Part shown: positions 22,598 through 35,781 of the stretch, piece by piece
How positions within the stretch are numbered: position 1 is the stretch's first letter
Layout of the letters: each line of letters starts with the position of its first letter
Source of the DNA: Plasmodium brasilianum
Lineage: Eukaryota > Apicomplexa > Aconoidasida > Haemosporida > Plasmodiidae
NCBI RefSeq assembly: GCF_023973825.1
Contig: NC_090125.1
Location: forward strand, 372,001-436,000
Length of the DNA stretch: 64,000 nucleotides
Reading direction: 5' to 3'
Translations under genes and position numbers: made by a program
The notes under the pieces: generated by a model
Databases searched by the model: none
Told to the model about the DNA's origin: nothing
What the model saw: only the letters and a program-made list of their open reading frames with translations

Positions 22598-22903
22598 ACG
22601 TATAATTAATTTTTTTTTTTTTTTTTACAATCTAGCTTTAATACACAGTTTTAACATTCACAATAAGGACGTTTATTAATATTATCTAACATAACTCCAG
22701 CAATATATATACATGTATAATAGTGGTTTATGTGTATAATTTAATTGTTTCAAAATTTAATTTCTCTATGGTAGAGCGTAGAGCCCCATTTTTTTGTCAT
22801 TAAAAAAAAAAAAAAAAAAATTCCCTGTAATTTAACTGTTTTATGGTTTTCATTAATTGAAAAACAAAAGTTCTTTCTTCTCTATTTATATATATCACTA
22901 TCT

Positions 22904-22934
<31 letters not shown>

Positions 22935-23295
22935 GAAGCCAGAAAAGTTTATAACAAATTTTAATATAGTTGTGCATGCATTTTATTACCTTTTCTCTAA
23001 TTATATAATTTATTATATTAGTTTTAATAAATGAAAAAATGTGTTAATAGCTTCATTATTCTTTAAAAAAAAAAAAAAACAAAAGGTGTTGCAAAATTTT
23101 AAGAAACCACTGCAGCAGAAAATAAGGGGAAAAGCATATTGGTAAAAATGCAAATGTTCCTCAACATGTGCACATTATCGTGCTCAGATGTACACAAGGA
23201 AATAAGTATGTAAACAAATAATAATATATGTATATATATATACATATATATTATTATTTACTTAATGTGCACAAGTATGTGTTTGGTTATAATGC

Positions 23296-23540
23296 AAATA
23301 TACACAAATATGTACAAATATACACAAATATGTACAAATATACACAAATATGTACAAATATACACAAATATGTACAAATATACACAAATATGTACAAATA
23401 TACACAAATATGTACAAATATACACAAATATGTACAAATATACACAAATATGTACAAATATACACAATTATGTACAAATATACACAAATATGTACAAATA
23501 TACACAAATATGTACAAATATACACAAATATACACAAATA
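23296..23540. repeat. 20-bp tandem repeat, about 12 copies
   Basis: Near-perfect copies of a 20-bp unit, ACACAAATATGTACAAATAT, which is itself two related 10-mers. One copy carries an A-to-T change at about 23467. All six frames stay open, so the many overlapping frames here are artefacts. Confidence 0.95.
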
Positions 23541-23974
23541 TTTACGTATATGCATACATGTAGCAAACTGTCGACAAGCGACCAAAAAATGCGCAGTATA
23601 TGTACTATACACATCATGTATTGAACTAAAAAAGGGTATACCTTCTACGAAAAAAAATATATAGTTTAAAAAATGCTTTGAAAAGTAAATTACTGAAAAA
23701 AGAAAAGTCCTTTTTTTTTTTTTGCATATTGAAATTTAGGCATAAACGCACAATATAAGAAGTATGTCATAAATTGTACGACATAACCTTTTCCCAATCC
23801 ACCACGTAATATGCATTTATATGCGTATATATATCGTTAAGTACGGGTAAAAAGTTTTACGTTTTTTCCAAGTTTCACACCCTTGTCAAGCTTTAACACA
23901 CCTTCTTCAATTTTTACACCGTCACTGTTCTAATAGGCAAAATATTTAATATAATTTAATTTGATATAATTCAT

Positions 23975-24230
23975 TTTAATTTATTTTAACTTATTTTAAT
24001 CTAATTTATTTTAACTTATTTTAATCTAATATATTTTAACTTATTTTAATCTAATATATTTTAACTTATTTTAATCTAATATATTTTAACTTATTTTAAT
24101 CTAATATATTTTAACTTATTTTAATCTAATTTATTTTAACTTATTTTAATCTAATATATTTTAACTTATTTTAATCTAATTTATTTTAACTTATTTTAAT
24201 CTAATTTATTTTAATTTATTTTAATCTAAT
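23975..24230. repeat. 25-bp tandem repeat, about 10 copies
   Basis: A 25-bp unit, of the form TTTTAACTTATTTTAATCT plus AATATA or AATTTA, is repeated to within about 200 bp of the IMC1f stop. It consists only of A, T and C on this strand. It would be transcribed if the IMC1f 3' UTR extends that far. Confidence 0.9.
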
Positions 24231-24429
24231 TCATTTTATTTTAATTGGACATATATTTCTGAAAGTTCCAGTTATGCAATTGCCGCACGACATCTCACAA
24301 CATTTTACAATTTCATTTTTTACGTTTTGTTTTTTTTTAATGTTTTTCTTTCCTGAACATAGTGAAAACTTCTTACGTACTATTTTGTTGAATCATAAAG
24401 CATTCTTCTCAACTTTCGTTCGTTATTCC

Positions 24430-25494
24430 TCATGCGTCATTCCTCATTCCGCAATCCTCACGTTTTCCATTTGTTCCACTGAAGGAATAGTTACTACCCA
24501 TTTCTTGAGGTAACGCACTGCTTAAGCTATTCGAAACAGCAGAATTGCCCAATCTCCCATCCTCGTCACCCACATACTCAACTACATAAGCACTAATTCC
24601 GTCAGCAGAATATACACTAGGACTTCTAGATCTTGATGCACAGGTCGTATTATTTGTATCTTGCATGCTGTGTAATTTACTATTTACATCTGTATAATCG
24701 TTATATTGTCCAATGGCTCGACTATTCGATTGCCACTTAGTTATATATTCAACATCGTTCAATTTGTTCATCACATTATTTTTATGTTGGCTTTCGAAAT
24801 TTTTACTCCTTTCTAATAATGAATTGTTACTATTAGAAAAATGGCGCATATAACCTGAGTCTTTCATATCGTTTGTGTTTATGCTAATACCATGACTACC
24901 AGAAGCTTGGAAAGAGTTTTTTGGAATAGATAAATAATTATCACTATTTCGTTTTCCTTCGCAATTTACGTCATTATTGTAGTACATCTGGGGTAATGTA
25001 TTATGAGAACGATCTTCTCCAACTCCTGCTCCTATTTCTCTCGTATCATAACTTCCTTCTAAAGCGCTGCTACTATAATAAAATGAATTGTTCTCGTTTC
25101 CATAATCAATCGTTCCATTCGAATTGTACATGTTCATATCATTTGTTTGCGTGTTTAAATAGAAATCATTTTTTGGTGAACCGAATGTAGGACTGTTGTT
25201 CATGTATAAGTTACTATTTAAGCTTTTCGAGAAGTTTAGAGGACTGGAGTTGCTAACATTATTACCGTTATTAAAATTTCTACTACCACAACTGTAGTTA
25301 TTATTGCCCCTAATGCTTCCTATACCAACGCCCCCTTCATTGACAGCACGATGGTCGAAGTAACCCGGCTCAGCATCGTAGCCCGATTTGGAAAAGTTAT
25401 TCAACAAAGGCATACCACCACGACCACCTCCATTATTACTATAACTGTTACTATAACTATTACTGTAACTATTACTATTATTGTTATTATGACA

Positions 25495-25526
<32 letters not shown>

Positions 25527-28500
25527 TACCTCCAATTTCACTAGTTATATTAAAACTGTCAGCTAAATAACCATCGCCAATTCTTCTGTTGGATAAGAAA
25601 TTATCTGCACTCATCGACCTTTGCACATTATTGAGGTTATTTCTATTTACCAAATTAAATAATTCATTTCTTTTTACAGGATCCAAAGAATTAAGATCCA
25701 CTTTTTTAGCATAAACTGCGTATCTTCCATGGTTCATATTATTTTCTACATGCTTCGGTACAACAGTATCATGCGTAACAATATATGGCTTGTGAATAGG
25801 TATTTCTATTACCTTTTTACCCTCGTACTTATATATTGGTTTAATTATCTTTGAAATGGGTACAACAACAGGTTTATCTACATATTTATTTATATAAAAT
25901 GGTTTATCTATAATTTTTACTTTTGGAATTTTTACTGGAACTGGTATATCTATTATTTTAGGTATATTTTTTACCAACTCTACTGTTTCTATTTTAGGAA
26001 CATATCTTATTTTTTCTATTGGTATATCACGATATTTAATTACAGGCACATAATTAGGTTCTTCTACCATTTTTTTAATAGGTATTTTAACTTTTTTTAT
26101 TACTTCATTTGGTATTTCAACAATTTTTTTCACTGGTACAGTCTTTATAACTTCTCCTATATCATCATAACTTTCATATTTATTTACTATTTTTACTACT
26201 GGAACTTCAATATATTTTGGTATTATTTTTGTTTCAATTTTATTCTTATATATTATTCTTTCCTTTATTTCTGGTTTTTCCACTATTTTAACAATTTCTT
26301 GCAGTTCTGGTACTTCTACTATTTTGTCTTGAAAATGTAGCTCAGGTACTTCTATTTTGGTTTCAACATATTTATTAATTGGCTTCTTAACTACTTTTTC
26401 AACTTCCTTAATTTCGTATTTGTTTATGTACTTATTAACTTTGTGAACAACTGGTATTTCAACAATCTTTTCAACAATTTCAACTTCTCTATATTTTGGA
26501 ATCTTAATTGTATCAAATCCTTCATGAACTATTCTCTTATCTACAATGTGCGAACTATGTGTTGCCCTAGAATAGTCGGTATGAGAACTAACGTCTTCAC
26601 ATACAGTAATATCATTTTTCTTAAGTGTTTCTTTTTCTATAATTTCATTTTCCTTTAATGTTTTGTTACTCTTTTCAATAACGTCACCAATAATATAGTT
26701 CGAACTTTCATCTTTTGCTGTTCTGACTCTTACTGCTTCTTTCCTCTTGATAATACTTTCCACTACACCGTTAGCATAATTATTATTAACACTATTACTG
26801 TAATTGGTATTGCTATAATTATCATTATTACAGTTACTTATGTTATAGTTGCTATTGTTATAGTTGCTATTGTTATAGTTGCTATTGTTATAGTTGCTAT
26901 TGTTATAGTTGCTATTGTTATAGTTACTATTGTTATAGTTACTATTGTTATAGTTACTACTGCCATAGTTACTACTGCCACAGTTGCTATTGCTGCTATT
27001 ATTATGTAGATTCACGTTTGCACTTACTTTATGATTATTGTACATGTTCTTTCTTTCAACTATATCACCAAAAGTAACGGTCGGAGGTGATGCATATTCA
27101 TTAGAATTATTTGTACTATAAGATGTTTTATCAAAAGAATATGCATTTTCATTATTCACATAATTCGACGAATCGATATTTTTTTTTGTACTGCTATTAC
27201 TACCTATAGGTGTTCTACTATTATACATATTTGTAAAGTCCATTTCATTTGTTAAATTGCAATTAATAGTATATTTTTCATCTAGAACAGTGTTATACAT
27301 ATCTTCGCCGTTTCCAGTATATTCAATATTATTAGACGAGTAGAAAGCGGGATTTTTCAATTTTTCATTAATAGCTATATTACTTCTATTTTCATGCAAA
27401 TTTGTAATAGTACTAAAATGATCATTCAAATTGTTTGCGTTTGTACCAAAATAATTGTTTACACGGTGAACATTCAAATTATTCGAGTATGGACTAAAAT
27501 TATTGTTACCGTAACTATTCAAACTATTTGCGAATGAAATCAAATTATTGCCACGGTATAAGTTCAAATTATTTGCTGCATATGGACTCAAACCGTTATG
27601 CTTAACAGCATCCAAATAGATGTCATTATGATGGGACCTAGCCTTATTCCCAGATCTTAAATTTGAACTGATATTAGTAGGGTGAGAATTTAAAATGTCA
27701 GAGGGAATAGTAGTAGTGTTATAATAATTAACTTGATTCATATAATGTTTACTTCTATTATCTGGATAAAGATAGGATGAATTGTTGTAATTATCACTAC
27801 TACAATATAAATTATTTTCAGAACTCGTTAAATTGTCTTTAAATGAAATAGTACGAGACAAACTCCTTGGAGAACTATTATCACTGGATTTATTTACAAG
27901 AACCAATTTCCCTAAATTTCCTTTTTTATTTTCTTCAATATTATGTAAAATATTTGTATTGTCTCTTTGTATTTTTTTGTTTATATTATCTTCTTGATTA
28001 TTATCATTATATTCTTCCACTTTATTACTGCTTATCTTATCAGAAATTTTACTTTCATCTAATTTTATATTGGATCTTTTCGACTTTCCTACATACACGT
28101 TATTATATAATCCGTTTGAATCATTCACTTTATCCAGTGTAATCGATTTACTTAATTTTTGTGAATTCTTTTTATTTAATTTGTTAGAACCTCCTTTCAA
28201 ATGTGCCTTCTTGTCACGTAAAAAAGAATCCGTTTTATTAACATCTAATGTTCTTATAGCGTTTGGTTTTTCTAAAATATTTAAACTAACGTTACTGCTT
28301 GTGCTGGAACTGCCTTCTCTATCTTCGGAGGAATCCTATAAAATGTAAAAATGTTATGTGTATTTTACTTCCCCACTGCACATAAAAAAAAATGAAACGA
28401 AAAAAAACAAAAAAACACAATAAAAATATGAAAAAAGAATAAAAAAATATGATAAGAATAATGAAAAATCATTGCAGGAACATCCAATATAGGTTCATGT

Positions 28501-29032
28501 ATGTATGTATGTAAACATGTGTAAACATCTTAAATAAGCTATATAGATATTTCATATTATTGATCTCCATTTTTTTTAATAGTCTTTAATCCATTTTTAC
28601 AAAATAACAAATCTAATTAGAGATGTAAAAGAATAGTAAGCAGAATTTTTATTCTTACACAAAATTTCGTAGATGTAACAGAGTCTTTCGATAATTTTTT
28701 TTCTAATAATATCCTGTTCTACAAAAAAAAAATAAAAATAAAAATAAAGAATATTAAAGTAAAATTAAAACAAAATTAAAACAAAATTAAAACAAAATTA
28801 AAGCAAAATTAAAGCAAAATTAAAGCAAAATTAAAGCAAAATTAAAGCAAAATCAAAGCAAAATTAAAGAAAAATTAAAACAAAATTAAATAAATTCACT
28901 CAAAAAATATATGTCAATTTTGAAAGGAAAAGAATTAAATGAATATTTAAATGGATGGAAAATTAATATATATATATTTTTTTTTACTTGTTCTCGCTTT
29001 GCTCTATCACTCTTTGTTGTACTTTTCAGCAT
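24430..29032 (-). CDS. IMC1f: Alveolin, inner membrane complex protein IMC1f (3 exons)
   Basis: Three exons (29032-28988, 28718-28659, 28335-24430) give 1,336 residues; junctions are GT-AG with phase 0. Alveolins form the subpellicular network under the inner membrane complex and give the parasite shape and strength. The alveolin core (about residues 640-910) is made of Val/Ile/Pro/Glu/Lys repeats such as EIVEKIVEIPVVHK and VKKIVEIPNEVIKKV, ending in EIPIHKPYIV. Long Asn/Ser/Tyr-rich flanks surround it, with a SNYNN repeat (coding 26840-26960) and a poly-Asn run (25494-25525). Identification as IMC1f rests on the core plus its place beside glycerol kinase. The 28200 in-frame TTG is internal: the exon continues upstream to an acceptor at 28336. 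No membrane span is present. Confidence 0.85.
26838..26964 (-). repeat. 15-bp SNYNN-coding repeat in IMC1f
   Basis: About eight copies of a 15-bp unit reading Ser-Asn-Tyr-Asn-Asn lie in the N-terminal low-complexity flank, upstream of the alveolin core. Length variation between isolates would not disturb the frame. Confidence 0.9.
28760..28885. repeat. 11-bp tandem repeat in IMC1f exon 1/2 spacer
   Basis: About ten copies of an 11-bp unit (CAAAATTAAAG or CAAAATTAAAA on the plus strand) fill most of the first IMC1f intron (28987-28719). Confidence 0.85.
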
Positions 29033-30748
29033 ATTGATAAAATATTTAGTAAATAACAATTATTTTTAACATTAAAATATATAAAAAAAGTATAAATAAA
29101 TACATATATATATTTTTTTTTATAAAATATATGCAGTAGCTTTAATTCTAAATAAGCTATAGATTTTTTTTTTTTTTTATACAAAATCTACTCTATTATA
29201 TATTTAAAGGATACTACCATTTAGACGAAAAAAACATTATACCTGTGCACAAAAATGTTTCGTATTAACACTATAGTAATAAATTATTGTGTTCGGATAT
29301 ATTAAAAAAAGTTGCAAAAACATATATAAAATAAAAGCACATACAAAAAAATACATATATATAATATAAAACAAAACGAAATAAATGAAACAAATTGGAA
29401 CAAATTAGAACAAACTGGAACAAATTAGAACAAATGAGAACAAATGAGAACAAATGAGAACAACGAACAATAAAACAATTTGCTTCCACAAAATATTCCT
29501 CTAAAAAAGTAAATAACAATATAAGCAAATTTGATAGAAGATCAAATTAAACATTAAAAGGGGTAAATATTGAGCTGCCTATTTTTTTTTTTTTTTTTAT
29601 TTGTAAATTTAAAATAACAATTTTTCAAAAAAAAAAAAATAAAAACAAAATATATGAAATTTAGCTTAATCCCTTCTTGAAAATTAAAATTACATACAAA
29701 AATATTTATACATACATTTATATATATATATATATACATATGTTTATACATATATTTATGTATATATATATGTATATATATATGGTATATATATAGAAAT
29801 ATAATACGACATACTTTTAATATTCTTTCAAGTGTTAACAAAATAGCTAATAATACTACTACACACAGAAAAATATGATCTGTTCAGAAAAAAAAAAATT
29901 CTAATTGTTGTTTGCTATAAAAAAAAAAAAAAAATGCAGAAAACAAACCTTTATCTCAATAAAAAATAACAAACAAATAAAAAAATATGTACAACTCAAA
30001 GCTAACTAAATTTTAAACTCTTTTGTACATTTATCAACAAAAAAATCTACAATTTACTTTTTAGTGATTTTATGCTTGCGCATCTTAAATATATATTTTT
30101 TCAAATTTTAATGAACAGTTCATGTAAATTTTACCTAACAAAAAAAAAATATAATAAAATAGTGAAGTAATAAAATAGTGAAATAATAATATAGTGAAAT
30201 AATAATATAGTGGAATAATAAAATAGTGAAATAATAATATAGTGAAATAATAATATAGTGAAATAATAATATAGTGAAATAATGAAATAATGAAAGAAAT
30301 AAATTAATAATTTTACTATCCTTTTTTAAAATTATTAATAACAATTAACATTTTTCAATATATATTTAAAATGTAAAAAAGGTAAATCATTTGTTCTGTT
30401 GCAGCAAAAACAAAAAATAAACAAAAAACAGATCGGAAATTTTAAAATTTTTGGTTACGTCAAATTAGCAGGTAAACTCTTGTTACCAATCGAAATATAT
30501 GTAGAAAATTATAAATTATTAAAAGTAAATATATAAAAAGCTAAAAAATGTAAAAAAATATAATTAAAAGGGTTTATTAATAGGTGTGCACAGTAAAACA
30601 AATAAAACTTAAACAGAAAACAAAATAAAATAAATTGCATCATTTTCGCGTTATAGCTGTTTTACCCTTGTTTTTTTTACCTAATTTTTTTTTCTCTTTT
30701 TAATAGCATAATAAAACCAAGTGCAACGAAAATCTGTAAATATGTAAA

Positions 30749-30796
<48 letters not shown>

Positions 30797-32183
30797 TGAA
30801 CAGATTTAAAATTTGCAATACCCCCTAATTATGCACTTCCCCATATATATATTATCTATATATTCATGCATATACGTTTAGTGTAAACCTTTGATTTTAC
30901 AAATTTCCCGAATTTTCACTGTTGTAAATTGAATACTACAATGATTTTATACCAAAATTAATTTTTTCCTGTAAAGATTAAAAAGGGAAAAGATAAAAAT
31001 TATTTTTAAAAAATTTTTCAGTACTGTTTTTTTAATTTTTGTTTAAGTACTCCTATTCATTAACTCTTCATACTAATAAGCCCTTTTTCTACTGTCAAAA
31101 CAGCGGAAACAAATAGTTTTCCCAGATTTTCCGGATTTCCTTGATATTCGTGATTTTCCTGATTTGTTGATTTCCTTATTTCCTGATTTTTTTAATTACA
31201 TCAAAGGTCATTAATATTTATTACAAGGGAAAAAAAAACTACTTCACTTTTTCACTTTTGATGGAAAACATATGGTTCTTATTCCACATTTTGAAAATGT
31301 TGTATGTTCGAATTATTTACACACACTTCTCTAAATAAAAAAAATTAATTAATTAAACTATATACTGAAGATCTGTTATAAATTGAAGAACGGGGTACAA
31401 TAAATTATGCATTCGTTAATAAATAATCATATTAATGCACGTAAAAAGAGTACTATTTTAAATATCTAAATTCGTTTCCATCATTTTTATTCTGTAAAAT
31501 ATGAAATTTATCAGTGAATAGTAACTTAATATTTTTTATTAAGATCAAATTCTCATAAATAATTTAATTATCGTCGTAGAGTCAAAATTTATTAATTCCC
31601 TGTAGTTAATTCACATTAATATTAACAAGTATGTATATATGTAAGTAAACACATACTAATTATATAAACATATATTTATATATATATATATTACGTACAT
31701 ACAGATGATCCATACACGGATAATGCTGTACTAACGTGTAAAATAAACAACGAAACTATTTGTGGAACATCTATAAAAAATGAAGACTAAAACTCTGCAC
31801 AAAGTTATATACACCTTAGAACGGCGAAATAGTTCATTTTGAATAGATGAAAAGAAAAATCCATTTCCTTTTTTTCCTTTTTTTTTTTTTTTATTAAGTG
31901 ATAATTACATGAACAACATCAATATATGCAAATGTTTTTTATTAGTGTAACTTGTTATAATTATTGCGCAACTTGAATAATTTTAACAAACAGAAAAAAA
32001 AAAAAAGAATAAAAGATAGAAGGAATGAACTAAGGATAGAATGATCGAATGAGCGAAAGAAATGGATACTCGTGACTTCTTTTGTTGTACAACAAATAAA
32101 CTTAAATTTCTAAAGAAAACAATTAATATAAAATTTATAAACAATTTAAATAAATAACAGAATGAAGAAACAACTTGACAAAA
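29033..32183. other. Intergenic, IMC1f upstream / glycerol kinase downstream
   Basis: A 3.1-kb stretch contains (TA)n tracts (e.g. 30748-30790 and 31678-31692), a GAACAAAT-type repeat at about 29395-29465 and a 16-bp repeat at 30150-30290. It should include the IMC1f promoter and the glycerol kinase 3' UTR. No coding region is supported. Confidence 0.7.
30150..30290. repeat. 16-bp tandem repeat
   Basis: Imperfect copies of ATAGTGAAATAATAAT, about eight to nine units. The minus strand is open with a 16-residue cyclic peptide, which is a consequence of the period and not a gene. Confidence 0.85.
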
Positions 32184-33689
32184 TTACAGTGGCAGCAACG
32201 ACCTTTCAACGGCTTGATTCCATTCCAGAAGTTTCTTACCTCTTTTTCTTTTGTCCATTGTGCAATTAAATGTTAATTCGCTATTTTTTAACAATCTTTT
32301 AACTGAATCTATGTCCTTCCAAATTTTTGCGCCTAAACCAGCCAATACAGCGGCCCCTAAAGCTGTTACTTCTTCATATTTTGGTACTTCAATTTTAGTA
32401 TTTATTATATCTGAATTAAATTGCATAAAGGCTTTATTTTTAGTCATACCTCCATCGCACCTTAAAACATGCAGCATTTCGATACCCATATCAGATATTA
32501 ATGAACATATTATCTCATTTAATTGAAAAACAATACCCTCTAACAAAGATCTAACAATATGTTTTCTTCCTGTATTAAATGACATACCAGATATAGATGC
32601 TCGTGCATCAGGCCTCCATCTAGGAGCATATAAGCCTCCAAAAGCAGGAACAAATATAACACCTCCTGTATCTTCACAGTTTTCCATAATATCACTTGCT
32701 TCGCTAGGATGGGATATAAGATTATTTTCTACAAGCCATGAAACACCTGCTCCAGCAGAACCAATTGAACCTTCAAGAGCATAACAAGCTTTGTCATCTG
32801 GATTTAATTTATAACAAACTGTTGTAATTAACCCACATGATGAATATACAACTTTATCTCCTGTATTGATTAACAAAAAAACACCTGTTCCATATGTACA
32901 TTTTGCTTCCCCTTCATTAAATATAGCTTGTCCTATACATGCACTTTGTTGATCACCTATGCAACCAGTAATTGGTACATTTAAATAATCAGGTACTTTC
33001 TCAGATTTGATTAAACCAAAATCAAAACAATTACTTTTTATTTCTGGTAATACAGACATATTGGTAATACCAAACATTTTACATAATTTTTCATCCCATT
33101 GTAATGTATTAATATCCATCAAAAATGTTCTAGATGCATTTGTAACATCTGTGTATATTTTACCTTTTGTCAAATTATAAATAAGCCAAGTATTTATATT
33201 TCCAATTATAACTGTACCATTATCTACTTTTTGTTTTACTTCAGCATTATTTTGGATTAACCATAAAATTTTAAAGGCACTAAAGTATGTATTGAAATAT
33301 GTTCCTGTTTTTCTTTGATAATAATCATTATCATATTTTCTAGAAAATTCGACTACCATATCTTCTGCACGGGTATCTAACCACACAAGTGCATTATGCA
33401 ATGGTTTTCCTGTATACTTATCCCATATTATAAACGTCTCTCTTTGATTCGTAATACCTATGCACTTTACAACTACATCTTTATGTTTCTCCTTTAATAC
33501 TTTTAAACCTTCATTCATTAGTTTATATACATTTTCTATTATTTCCATCGGATCATGTTCATACCACCCAGGTTTTAAACATTTTTGTTGATGACATAAC
33601 TGGTTCATGTGAAGAACATTTAATTCTTCATTAAAGAAAACCAGTTTTGTAGACTGTGTACTTTGGTCTATGCTTAATATTATATTCAT
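32184..33689 (-). CDS. GK: Glycerol kinase
   Basis: A full-length 501-residue FGGY-family kinase in a single exon. It phosphorylates glycerol with ATP to sn-glycerol 3-phosphate, feeding phospholipid synthesis and the glycerol-phosphate shuttle. Visible features are the N-terminal phosphate loop DQSTQSTK (residues 7-14), the glycerol-binding ITNQRET (about 81), the catalytic aspartate in TGCIGDQQSACIGQ, the glycine-rich GTGVFLLINTGD, and the FGGY signature region DGGMTKNKAFMQFNSDI. The length equals that of bacterial and eukaryotic GKs, and the start codon aligns with the family's N-terminus. Upstream, the 5' flank carries a 12-bp tandem array and a long poly-A. Unlike many neighbours it has no low-complexity insert, consistent with strong purifying constraint. 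Confidence 0.97.
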   Translation of the reverse strand: MNIILSIDQSTQSTKLVFFNEELNVLHMNQLCHQQKCLKPGWYEHDPMEIIENVYKLMNEGLKVLKEKHKDVVVKCIGITNQRETFIIWDKYTGKPLHNALVWLDTRAEDMVVEFSRKYDNDYYQRKTGTYFNTYFSAFKILWLIQNNAEVKQKVDNGTVIIGNINTWLIYNLTKGKIYTDVTNASRTFLMDINTLQWDEKLCKMFGITNMSVLPEIKSNCFDFGLIKSEKVPDYLNVPITGCIGDQQSACIGQAIFNEGEAKCTYGTGVFLLINTGDKVVYSSCGLITTVCYKLNPDDKACYALEGSIGSAGAGVSWLVENNLISHPSEASDIMENCEDTGGVIFVPAFGGLYAPRWRPDARASISGMSFNTGRKHIVRSLLEGIVFQLNEIICSLISDMGIEMLHVLRCDGGMTKNKAFMQFNSDIINTKIEVPKYEEVTALGAAVLAGLGAKIWKDIDSVKRLLKNSELTFNCTMDKRKRGKKLLEWNQAVERSLLPL

Positions 33690-33799
33690 TTTTTTAAGAA
33701 GAATAATTAATCGACTTAAACTGTATACTTATGAATGCTCTACAAGATGGGGATATACGTTGGTACATAAATTTATGGATATTTTAAGGAATATATATT

Positions 33800-33965
33800 A
33801 ATGAATATTTTAGCGAATATTTATGCGAATATTTATGCGAATATTTATGCGAATATTTAAGCGAATATTTAAGCGAATATTTTAGCGAATATTTTAGCGA
33901 ATATTTTAGCGAATATTTTAGCGAATATTTTAGCGAATATTTTAGCGAATATTTTAACAAATAAA
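33800..33965. repeat. 12-bp tandem repeat upstream of glycerol kinase
   Basis: About thirteen copies of GCGAATATTTTA, with variants ending TTAT or TTAA, begin roughly 110 bp upstream of the glycerol kinase start codon. Each copy contains a GCGAATATT element. The array is likely within the 5' UTR or promoter. Confidence 0.9.
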
Positions 33966-34039
33966 TTAACGAATAAATTTATGAATAAATTTGTGGACAA
34001 AATAATGAACAAAATAATAAACAAAATAATAAACAAATA

Positions 34040-34049
34040 AAAAAAAAAG

Positions 34050-34117
<68 letters not shown>

Positions 34118-34127
34118 AAAAAAAAAT
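34040..34127. repeat. Long poly-A tract
   Basis: About 85 bases are almost exclusively A on the plus strand, with only rare G. Such a tract is expected to be stiff and to exclude nucleosomes. Its exact length is unlikely to be reliable in any assembly. Confidence 0.9.
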
Positions 34128-35613
34128 ATTGTACTAAAACAACAACAGAATTCGTAATTTATCTCAAAGGCATGCACATGTATTGATGTAAACACAAAAA
34201 CATCATATTACAAATGTGTAATACTTAATAGGTAAAAAAGGGGTACCACATATATATGTAACGACGTATAAAAAAGAAGAAGAATACTTGTGTAACTTTT
34301 TCGGCTTATACTAAATAAAAAAAAAATATATATATATTTTTCTACAAAATAAATGTGTTAGTACACTTTTTATAATCCTTAAATGAAAAGTAAAATTTTA
34401 AATGTTTTAAAATATCTTTAAATATTTTGTAATATTCTGAAATGTTCTCAAATATTTTTACATATTTCGAAATGTTAAATGTGTTGAAATATTTTTAAAT
34501 ATTTTGAGATGTTCTCAAATATTTTTAAAAATTGTGGAGAATATTTAGCGCATTCACATTTACTATTTTTTAGAGAATATTTAAAAATAAAATAAACAAT
34601 TTATTAGAAATGTGCGCGTAAATACTGTAAAATAATAATTTTCTATTCTAATTAATTACGACTATTTTTGTAAAAAACGAATGTATTTCAAATGAAATAT
34701 ATGTAAAAAAAAAAAAAAAAAAAAAAAAGAAAGGTAAGCATGCACTATAAATGTTCCTACCTGTTAAAATATAAAAATTTAGTTAGAGTTTAAAAAGCGC
34801 TATACTCTTTTTTTTTAAATTAACATATCACGGAAATATATTTTGTTAGTTTTTACCATATCAATATATATAATATGCATTTTTTTATTTTATTTTTTTG
34901 TTATAACATAATATAGCTCTTTAAAAATATAAATTACCTTGTGCTAACTTTTTAAACTTTAAACGACTTGTTCATTCACACTTTTTTTCCAACTTCAAAC
35001 AATAGATAAGAATTGCTGGATAGATATTTACATTATTTATTTTTGTACACATTTTAATGCGGCTTTTAATTTCACTTGAATGTTAAACAATTTTTTCCTT
35101 TTTTTCCTTTTTTTCCTTTTTTGTAAAAATTGATTTCAAGCTGTTAATAAAGAATTTAATAAAAAATGTGTACTAAATGATAATGTACTCTTTGTTTTAA
35201 ATTTTAATTTTTTATAATCTTTTAATATTACTATTATTAATAAAAAGATATAAAAACATAAGCTGTAAAATATCAAATAAAATTTATACTTTTTCTCAAA
35301 TATGTCCAAATGGTCACATACTACCAAACGGTTCATCTTTTTATTTGTACGTAAACATACATACATGCATATATATTCCATTTGTTTATGTTTCCTTTGT
35401 TTATTTGTTTTTCTTTTCTTTTCTTTTCTTTTTTTTGTTATGTAAGGATAACACTTTTGTAAAAAGGTGCAAAAATTAAAACTTTCTAAACGCAAAACAT
35501 GCGGCTTGCTGCCATATGTTTCGTGCTGTTGTATGTTTAAAAGTGATATTACTATATAACTTTTTTATATGTTATGTTCAAACATAACTTTATTTCATTA
35601 AAATATGTAGAAG

Positions 35614-35646
<33 letters not shown>

Positions 35647-35781
35647 CGTATACTACATTTATTAGCAGTTTTTATATTCTTAAAAAATATATATATGTTT
35701 CCACAGTATCTTTTTTTCTGTTTATATTTACCATTTTTAAGAATGAAAAAAGAAAAAAAAAAAAATTATAAAATTATTCAG

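Larger units (their letters stand above)
21843..24429. other. Intergenic region with two tandem arrays
   Basis: This 2.6-kb region lies between the thioredoxin-like start and the IMC1f stop. It contains poly-A/T tracts (about 22610-22626, 22802-22820 and 22909-22934), one doubtful small frame at 22313-22597, a 20-bp tandem array at 23296-23540 and a 25-bp tandem array at 23975-24230. I see nothing else. Confidence 0.7.
33690..35781. other. Intergenic, upstream of glycerol kinase
   Basis: This 2.1-kb region holds the 12-bp array (33800-33965), a nearly pure A tract (about 34040-34127), AAATATTTTAAA-type repeats at about 34395-34545 and another A tract at 34707-34730. A minus-strand frame at 35136-35495 has one hydrophobic stretch but no family resemblance; I do not call it. 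Confidence 0.65.

Noticed and set aside
23228..23664. Several overlapping 70-119 codon frames on both strands
   Set aside because: All arise from the 20-bp tandem repeat, which has no stop in any frame.
35136..35495. 119-codon minus-strand frame with one hydrophobic segment
   Set aside because: It begins at a non-ATG codon, has Lys-rich and Tyr/Cys repeat-like stretches typical of spacer DNA, and matches no family I know.
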